From contig JADHUF010000032.1 in NCBI GenBank assembly GCA_016784625.1, positions 1 through 11,433 of the forward strand: 11,433 nucleotides of DNA, read 5' to 3'. The notes under the pieces are model-generated. The model saw only the letters and a program-made list of their open reading frames with translations. It did no database searches and was not told where the DNA came from. This DNA comes from Candidatus Nitrosopumilus sp. (GTDB lineage Archaea > Thermoproteota > Nitrososphaeria > Nitrososphaerales > Nitrosopumilaceae). The position numbers and the translations under genes were made by a program. Below, one piece after another: positions 7,048 to 11,433 of the stretch (position 1 is the stretch's first letter; every line of letters begins with the position of its first letter).

Positions 7048-7686
7048 TTGACAGATTATAACAATAAAATTAAGAAAATAAAAGAATCAAATTCAAAAAG
7101 TTTTATAAAATTTGATTATCAAAAAAATCAAATTGAATTAAAATTAGTTGACACATCAAATGAGACTGTTTCACTTATAACCAACTGGCGAAAAAAATAT
7201 CGAATGATGTTTCTCACTGATTTCGCCATAACAGAACAACATACAAAGGAATGGATTAAAAATATTATTTGTAATGACAATAGAATTCTTTTTATGATTT
7301 ATCTTAATGGAGAAAAGGTTGGAACTATAGGAACTGCAAGTTATGAATCAGAACAAAATTGTGCACAACTAGACAATTTGATGAAAAATCCCACATGTAG
7401 CATACCGTGGTTAATTCCAATTGTTGAAATTGCATATTTAAAATGGATGTTTGAATATTTTGATTTATCTATGATTAAGGGGATATTATTTCTGGATAAT
7501 TTTCCATCATTAAATTTACACTTAAACTGTGGTTTTAAAATAGTTAAAAAAATTCCTGTAGAAAAAATAATATTAAAGTCATCTTCAGTATGGAAAGAAA
7601 TAAAAAATAAAAATGTAAAACCTAAAAGATATTTAAATGAAATTAATATTGTCAAAAAAGATTTATTAAATTTTGACCAAATATAA
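7048..7686 (+). CDS. GNAT-family acyltransferase, probably acting on a sugar intermediate
   Basis: A 212-residue protein that looks like a RimJ/RimL-type GNAT domain at about 30-180. Supporting segments are LITNWRKKYRMMF at 43-55, ITEQHTKEWI at 61-70, the strand ILFMIYLNGEKVGTIG at 80-95, and LDNFPSLNLHLNCGFKIV at 149-166, the usual N-x-x-S-x-x-L-x-x-x-x-GF element. The acetyl-CoA P-loop (R/QxxGxG/A) is not recognisable; the corresponding region reads KNPTCSIPWLIP. The start is TTG 7048, since the next in-frame ATG is inside the domain and the gap from rfbC is only 8 nt. It is the last gene of the + operon and ends 40 nt from the convergent acpS. Similar proteins N-acetylate amino sugars in glycan clusters. 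The acceptor here, and whether the donor is acetyl-CoA or an acyl-carrier thioester, are unknown. Confidence 0.72.
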   Translation: MTDYNNKIKKIKESNSKSFIKFDYQKNQIELKLVDTSNETVSLITNWRKKYRMMFLTDFAITEQHTKEWIKNIICNDNRILFMIYLNGEKVGTIGTASYESEQNCAQLDNLMKNPTCSIPWLIPIVEIAYLKWMFEYFDLSMIKGILFLDNFPSLNLHLNCGFKIVKKIPVEKIILKSSSVWKEIKNKNVKPKRYLNEINIVKKDLLNFDQI

Positions 7687-7726
7687 TAAAACAGTATTCA
7701 ATACAATTCTATGAATAATTATATTC

Positions 7727-8059
7727 TTAATCAATGACAATGACAAATGCTATAGCATGAGTTTTTGTATGTGATAACGATACAAAACAAGTCTCTACAT
7801 GTGAAGATCTAATAATTGGCTTGCTGTCGATTAAAACAACTTCTATATCTCTTAGATCAATATTTTTATTTCCAATAGCCTTGATGACTGCTTCTTTTGC
7901 ACAAAATCTTGCGGTAAAATGAGGATATGGATCATGTTTATTCAAACAGTAATTTATCTCATCAACTGAGAATATTTTTTCATATAGTTTTTTCTTATTT
8001 TTATATTCATGTTTGGAAAATCTTGAAATTTCTTCAATGTCAACCCCAATTCCATACAT
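7727..8059 (-). CDS. acpS: Holo-ACP synthase (AcpS-type 4'-phosphopantetheinyl transferase)
   Basis: A 110-residue, single-domain phosphopantetheinyl transferase. It moves the phosphopantetheine arm from CoA to the conserved Ser of a carrier protein. The signature parts are all present: GIGVDIEEISRF at 3-14 with metal ligand Asp7, FSVDEINYC at 30-38 (the FTxxExxYC block), FTARFCAKEAVIKAIG at 48-63 with Glu56 and Lys60, and VSLSHTKTHAIA at 93-104. The length is slightly below the bacterial 115-130. A carrier protein gene lies in the same cluster at 10181-10537, its obvious substrate. The gene is on the same strand as the ligase gene but 86 nt downstream of its stop, so it may have its own promoter. 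Being AcpS-type rather than Sfp-type suggests a fatty-acid-style partner and a bacterial origin. Confidence 0.92.
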   Translation of the reverse strand: MYGIGVDIEEISRFSKHEYKNKKKLYEKIFSVDEINYCLNKHDPYPHFTARFCAKEAVIKAIGNKNIDLRDIEVVLIDSKPIIRSSHVETCFVSLSHTKTHAIAFVIVID

Positions 8060-8145
8060 AAATCATTTTCAAATTATCAGCATAAAAAAATTATCTATTC
8101 TAAGTAAATTTACCATAATATTGAAAATTATTAAATAAATACAAA

Positions 8146-9483
8146 TCAATGAATTATTTTTTTAAATCTGTAATTATATTCAATTTTATCACTAATTTTA
8201 ATTTTAACTGGTACTTTAAATTTTGCCAGTTTAGATTTACAATGATTTTTTAGTTTTTTAATAAAAATAGCATGGTCTTCTTCAGTTTTTAATGTTATTT
8301 TTGCACATACAATGTTTCCTAGAATTGGATTTCTTTCCCCATATACAGTAACATCTGCTACATTTTCAAATCCTTCAATTATTTTTTCTATTTCATCAGG
8401 ATATACTTTTTCCCCACCCACATTAATTAAATCAGAATCACGTCCAAGAATTTTAAAATAATCATCTTTGATTTTGACTCTATCTCCAGTAATGAACCAA
8501 CCATCTTCAGTGAATGGGTTTGGAGCATTCAGATAACCAAGCATTGTAGAATTTGATTTAATTTGTAATATCCCATCAATTACCCTAGTTTTATAATCAT
8601 GACTACCTAACTTAATCCATAAAGAATTATTTTTTTCAGATTTAGAATCAAGAACTCCTATTTCTATGAGGCCATACGTTTGTTTAATTTTTACTTGAGG
8701 AAATATTTTATTGATTTTTGTTAAAATATTCATTGGCATTGATTCTGTACCATATGAAATAATTTTAAGAGATGTAAGATCATATTTTTTATAAGATTCA
8801 CTTAATAAAATTAATTTTAGGAATGTTGGCGATGTTGGCAACAACTCTACATCATATTCTTGAATAATTCTACAAATATTATCTGTTGATCTGTTATCCG
8901 TAGATACTAATGTACCTGCATTTGACAATGTATAAAACATCGTATTTAATCCTCCCCAATGATCAAAAAGTAAAAAATTTAAAATAGTAAGTTTTTTTCC
9001 AGGTTTATGAAATTTTTTAAGTAATTGTAAAAAATCGTGTACTGCAGCTTTTGGTTTTCCTGAAGTTCCAGAAGAAATTAAGATTAAACCGGGATGTTTT
9101 CGATGATAAAGCTCATCAAATAATTGATGAGTCATAATTTCTTTGTTGACTGGTTCTATTTTGAATGAATTATTGAAAGATATAACAAAATTGACTTTAC
9201 ACTCCTGAAAAATTTCTTCTTTTAATTGATTCTTTGGTTTGAATAATGGTATGATTATACACCCACTTTCAATTAATGCAAAAATAATAGATACTGATTC
9301 TGGAGAAAATGTCGCATCAAGTACAACTCTACTTCCAAAAGTTATTCCAGATTTTTTTAATTTATCCTCCCAAAAACTAATTCTATTTACAAGCCAAGAA
9401 TATGTAGTTGATTTATCCTCCCAAACCATTGCAATTTTTTTATCATTTTTATTAAATTGTTCAATAAAAAAATCAATAAACAT
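8146..9483 (-). CDS. AMP-forming acyl ligase (ANL superfamily), putative acyl-ACP ligase
   Basis: A 445-residue adenylate-forming enzyme, compact for the family (usually 500 or more). Core motifs: A3 ISSGTSGKPK at 136-145, A4-like FDHWGGLNT at 173-181, A5 QTYGLIE at 268-274, A7 GWFITGD at 328-334 with Asp334, and A8 GRDSDLINVGGEKVYPDEIE at 347-366. At the C-terminus the A10 lysine appears as Lys441, but the normal GK is FK. It should activate a carboxylic acid as the acyl-AMP. The acceptor thiol is probably the holo-carrier protein encoded two genes upstream rather than CoA, judging from the overlap of these genes. The ATG at 9483 shares one base with the stop of the reductase gene (TAATG). 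The substrate acid is unknown, and an amino acid is possible in the manner of DltA. The ligase fold is certain, the ACP partner is inferred. Confidence 0.88.
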   Translation of the reverse strand: MFIDFFIEQFNKNDKKIAMVWEDKSTTYSWLVNRISFWEDKLKKSGITFGSRVVLDATFSPESVSIIFALIESGCIIIPLFKPKNQLKEEIFQECKVNFVISFNNSFKIEPVNKEIMTHQLFDELYHRKHPGLILISSGTSGKPKAAVHDFLQLLKKFHKPGKKLTILNFLLFDHWGGLNTMFYTLSNAGTLVSTDNRSTDNICRIIQEYDVELLPTSPTFLKLILLSESYKKYDLTSLKIISYGTESMPMNILTKINKIFPQVKIKQTYGLIEIGVLDSKSEKNNSLWIKLGSHDYKTRVIDGILQIKSNSTMLGYLNAPNPFTEDGWFITGDRVKIKDDYFKILGRDSDLINVGGEKVYPDEIEKIIEGFENVADVTVYGERNPILGNIVCAKITLKTEEDHAIFIKKLKNHCKSKLAKFKVPVKIKISDKIEYNYRFKKIIH

Positions 9484-10184
9484 TATGGTCCGCCTAAATA
9501 AATAATTTGCCCCGTAATTAAATTGCTTTCTGACTTAATGAAAAAATCAATTACATTTGTAATATCATTCATTTGTGTGTATTTAGGAATAGCAATTTTT
9601 TGTAATATTTTTTCTTTTTTTGTATCAGATACTTTTTTTATCAGATCAGTTTCTACAAGTGTTGGTGCGATAACGTTAACTGTGATTCCATAACTAGAAT
9701 ATTCACGAGATAGGATCTGGCTTAGAGTGTTTACTGCACTTTTAGATGAAGCATATATCGCCTCCCCCTCTAATTTGATAGGAACCGCTATAGTACTAAA
9801 ATTAATAATTCTACCAAAAAAAAATTTTTTCATTAATTTGGCAGATTCTCTACAAAAAAGGAAAGTCCCCGCTATGTTAGTATTAAGAATTTTTTCAACC
9901 GTGGATGTTGGTGTTAAAAGAGAATGATTCATGGATGCAATTCCTGCATTATTAATCAGTATGTCTAATCTACCAAACGTTTTTCTTATAAATGAAAATA
10001 GTTCTTTTACTTTTTTTTCATCATGTATATCAAGACAAAAATGATGATAATTTTCATTAGTTTGATATTCTAATGGTTTTTTACTACATCCAATAACAGT
10101 AAATCCCTTTTCACAGTAATAACTTGCAAGATATTTTCCAATTCCTCTGCTTGTTCCCGTGATAACCATTACCTGGTTTTTCAA
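9483..10184 (-). CDS. FabG-like short-chain dehydrogenase/reductase
   Basis: A 233-residue classical SDR, likely NAD(P)H-dependent. It has the cofactor loop TGTSRGIG at 9-16, DI at 52-53 (adenine-binding Asp), NNAG at 78-81, Asn103, Ser130 and the catalytic Tyr144-ASS-Lys148. It continues NVIAPTLVETD at 170-180 and ends TGQIIYLGGP. In contrast to the SDR at the left edge, the full Ser-Tyr-Lys set is intact. The start is TTG at 10184: it overlaps the carrier-protein stop as TTGA and gives the normal MKNQVMVITG lead-in, whereas the ATG at 10169 would begin directly at the first strand. Placed between a carrier protein and an acyl ligase, it probably reduces a 3-keto (or other keto) acyl group bound to the carrier. 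It could instead be a sugar 4-ketoreductase for the neighbouring CDP-sugar pathway. Confidence 0.88.
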   Translation of the reverse strand: MKNQVMVITGTSRGIGKYLASYYCEKGFTVIGCSKKPLEYQTNENYHHFCLDIHDEKKVKELFSFIRKTFGRLDILINNAGIASMNHSLLTPTSTVEKILNTNIAGTFLFCRESAKLMKKFFFGRIINFSTIAVPIKLEGEAIYASSKSAVNTLSQILSREYSSYGITVNVIAPTLVETDLIKKVSDTKKEKILQKIAIPKYTQMNDITNVIDFFIKSESNLITGQIIYLGGP

Positions 10185-10537
10185 TTAGAATTATCCTCCA
10201 GTAAAAATATAATATATTTTTCCAGAGAAGATATTGTTCTAAATGGACTGTTTTTTTGTGATAAAGCTTTTTCATCAGTTAAACTGATAATTTTCTGTAA
10301 TGCATCATCAATTTTTTCCTCGAGTAACACAATAAAATTTACTAATTCAAATGAGTCTAATGTGCCAGAACCACCGTAAAGAGCAGTACTAGAAGATTTA
10401 TCTATTTTTTTATCATCATCTAATTCTAAATTAATCTCATCGACGGTATCATAGATTACCTTTAAAACTTCTTTTTTTTCGCTCACGTAATCAAGTGTAA
10501 AATTTTTAGTATAAAAATTAGCCCAAGTATTTAACAT
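10181..10537 (-). CDS. Acyl carrier protein
   Basis: A 118-residue acidic helical protein with the phosphopantetheine attachment motif at 55-65, reading GGSGTLDSFEL, where Ser62 is the predicted modified residue. It is followed by the helix VNFIVLLEEKID, as in acyl and aminoacyl carrier proteins. The preceding helix (21-40) and a last helix (about 104-114) complete the four-helix bundle. It is longer than the usual 75-90 residues because of the N-terminal 20 residues and a longer loop III. A GTG at codon 18 would give a more usual size, so the start at ATG 10537 is not certain. It is the first gene of a minus-strand run followed, through a TTGA overlap, by a FabG-like reductase and then an acyl ligase. 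AcpS, encoded at 7727-8059, is its likely activating enzyme. Confidence 0.87.
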   Translation of the reverse strand: MLNTWANFYTKNFTLDYVSEKKEVLKVIYDTVDEINLELDDDKKIDKSSSTALYGGSGTLDSFELVNFIVLLEEKIDDALQKIISLTDEKALSQKNSPFRTISSLEKYIIFLLEDNSN

Positions 10538-10542
10538 TACAA

Positions 10543-10564
10543 TATATAAAAAAAATAGATAAAA
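10543..10564 (-). promoter_or_regulatory. Candidate promoter of the carrier-protein operon
   Basis: The minus strand reads TTTTATCT (10564-10557) 20-27 nt before the ACP ATG and TTTATATA (10550-10543) only 6-13 nt before it. The first is correctly spaced for a leaderless start. The second is the better TATA match but would put transcription inside the assumed gene, which would favour the downstream GTG start at codon 18. It lies in the 72-nt divergent gap shared with the methyltransferase gene. Confidence 0.35.
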
Positions 10565-10572
10565 CTAGTAAA

Positions 10573-10578
10573 TTTATA
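10573..10578 (+). promoter_or_regulatory. TATA-like box for the CmcI-like methyltransferase gene
   Basis: TTTATA lies 32-37 nt before the ATG at 10610, predicting a start site near 10601 and a very short leader. It sits back to back with the minus-strand carrier-protein promoter in the same intergenic space. Confidence 0.35.
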
Positions 10579-10609
10579 GTTGCATGTATTCAAATGACAT
10601 TGTAGCATT

Positions 10610-11320
10610 ATGATTGAAGGTGAATATATAGATGATATGGGCGAAGATAAAAAACTTAAGGAATTATCAACAAAATTTATCATAGATTCTGCAAAATACA
10701 AATATTCTTATCATTTCACTTGGTTGGGAATGCCTATAATTCAATTCCCACAAGATATGATTGCAGTACAAGAATTAATTTGGAAAATAAAACCTGATTT
10801 AATCATAGAAACTGGAATTGCTCACGGTGGTTCTTTAATTTTTTCAGCTTCAATCTTAGAAATAATTGGTAATGGCAAGGTATTAGGAATTGATATAGAT
10901 ATACGTGAGCACAATAAAATTGAAATTGAAAAACATGCATTAAGTAAAAGAATTACAATGATTGAAGGTTCATCAATAGATGAAAAAATATCTAAACAAA
11001 TATACGATTTTGCTGAAGGGGAAAAAACAGTACTCATAATATTAGATTCCAATCATACACATGAACATGTCTTAAAAGAATTACAATTGTATTCAAAATT
11101 AGTTACTAACGGAAGTTATTTGATAGTATTTGATACATCAATTGAAGATATGCCTGAAGATTCTTTTGTAAATAGATCATGGGGAAAGGGGAATAATCCT
11201 AAAACAGCTGTTTGGGAATTCTTAAAAAACAATGATCGTTTTAAAATAGACAAAAAAATACAAAATAAATTATTAATCACTGTTGCTCCAGACGGATACC
11301 TAAAATGCATTAAAGATTAA
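10610..11320 (+). CDS. CmcI-like (cephalosporin hydroxylase/rhamnosyl O-methyltransferase family) methyltransferase
   Basis: A 236-residue protein matching the CmcI family of class I SAM-dependent methyltransferases, many of which sit in glycan clusters and are annotated as cephalosporin hydroxylase or rhamnosyl O-methyltransferase. Evidence: FTWLGMPIIQFPQD at 36-49, the SAM loop IIETGIAHGGSLIF at 65-78, GIDIDIREHN at 93-102, EGSSID at 119-124, and the metal-type motif LDSNHTHEHV at 145-154 followed by FDT at 174-176. The C-terminal part WGKGNNPKTAVWEFL is also typical. It probably methylates a sugar hydroxyl. The historical hydroxylase name should not be taken as function. The start at ATG 10610 is the first of the frame and has a TATA-like box upstream. 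It is followed after 8 nt by a sugar aminotransferase gene, so the two are probably one operon. Confidence 0.87.
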   Translation: MIEGEYIDDMGEDKKLKELSTKFIIDSAKYKYSYHFTWLGMPIIQFPQDMIAVQELIWKIKPDLIIETGIAHGGSLIFSASILEIIGNGKVLGIDIDIREHNKIEIEKHALSKRITMIEGSSIDEKISKQIYDFAEGEKTVLIILDSNHTHEHVLKELQLYSKLVTNGSYLIVFDTSIEDMPEDSFVNRSWGKGNNPKTAVWEFLKNNDRFKIDKKIQNKLLITVAPDGYLKCIKD

Positions 11321-11328
11321 GATACATT

Positions 11329-11433
11329 ATGGAGAAAATCCCTGTTTTTATCCCAAGTATAGGAAAAGATACCAAACTGCACGTAAATGATGCTTTAGAT
11401 ATAGGATGGCTTGGGATGGGTTCTATAACAATG
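11329..11433 (+). CDS. DegT/DnrJ/EryC1-type aminotransferase, N-terminus only
   Basis: An open frame starts at ATG 11329 and runs to the window end (35 codons). It reads MEKIPVFIPSIG, then DALDIGWLGMGS, the standard N-terminal signature of PLP-dependent sugar aminotransferases (an IPVxxPxxG strand followed by xSGWLGMGP). Such enzymes convert a 3- or 4-keto nucleotide sugar to the amino sugar. The catalytic Lys lies outside the window, so the call rests on this short N-terminal match. It is 8 nt after the methyltransferase gene and most likely co-transcribed with it. Confidence 0.75.
   Translation, partial: MEKIPVFIPSIGKDTKLHVNDALDIGWLGMGSITM

Noticed and set aside
7687..7726. Terminator hairpin between the convergent GNAT and acpS genes
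   Set aside because: The 40-nt gap has no clear stem-loop or long T-run on either strand, so no call is made.
9239..9505. An 88-codon + frame opposite the ligase N-terminus
   Set aside because: It is antisense to the ligase start and the reductase stop junction, with no promoter or recognisable protein.
1..11433. CRISPR array, tRNA, insertion sequence or inverted-repeat ends
   Set aside because: No regularly spaced repeats, cloverleaf-like G+C-rich segment, transposase-like protein or paired terminal repeats were noticed on reading; A+T-rich simple runs are the only repetition.

Overview
The window looks like archaeal chromosomal DNA, most likely from an ammonia-oxidising Nitrososphaerota (Nitrosopumilus-like). 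This is inferred from the low G+C, the archaeal-type bifunctional phosphoglucose/phosphomannose isomerase, frequent TTG starts, TATA-like boxes about 26 nt upstream of start codons with no Shine-Dalgarno (leaderless promoters), and a DUF59 protein next to mtnA. No rRNA or 16S marker is present, so lineage assignment is tentative. There are fifteen protein genes, two of them cut by the window edges, packed with no gap over 100 bases. I see no RNA genes, CRISPR array or mobile elements.

Region 1 (1-2290) looks like core genome: the 3' part of a divergent short-chain dehydrogenase on +, then two minus-strand genes, a DUF59 (MIP18/SufT-type) iron-sulfur assembly protein with a C-terminal PqqD-like domain, and mtnA (methylthioribose-1-phosphate isomerase, methionine salvage).

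Region 2 (2379-7686, +) is a nucleotide-sugar operon: phosphoglucose/phosphomannose isomerase, glucose-1-phosphate cytidylyltransferase (rfbF), CDP-glucose 4,6-dehydratase (rfbG), a NovU/TylC3-type sugar C-methyltransferase, an RmlC-type 3,5-epimerase and a GNAT acyltransferase. From rfbF onward the genes touch or nearly touch (TAATG overlap, 4-nt gap, ATGA overlap, 8-nt gap). Together they predict CDP-glucose, then CDP-4-keto-6-deoxyglucose, then an epimerised and C-methylated (branched) 6-deoxyhexose. The final 4-ketoreductase and any glycosyltransferase lie outside the window.

Region 3 (7727-10537, -) is a compact carrier-protein module. In transcription order it has an acyl carrier protein, a FabG-like reductase, an AMP-forming acyl ligase and an AcpS-type phosphopantetheinyl transferase. 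The first three overlap (TTGA and TAATG junctions). Archaea generally lack ACP-dependent fatty acid synthesis, and there is no ketosynthase here. The module is therefore best read as a dedicated route that activates and reduces one acyl group on its own carrier, perhaps for decorating a sugar. This is the most unusual content of the window.

Region 4 (10610-11433, +) starts a divergent set: a CmcI-like (cephalosporin hydroxylase/rhamnosyl O-methyltransferase family) methyltransferase and the first 35 codons of a DegT/DnrJ/EryC1-type sugar aminotransferase. Regions 2-4 together look like a surface-glycan island making a branched, possibly amino- and acyl-modified, possibly O-methylated sugar. 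Sampled lines in region 3 are clearly more A+T-rich than those in mtnA.
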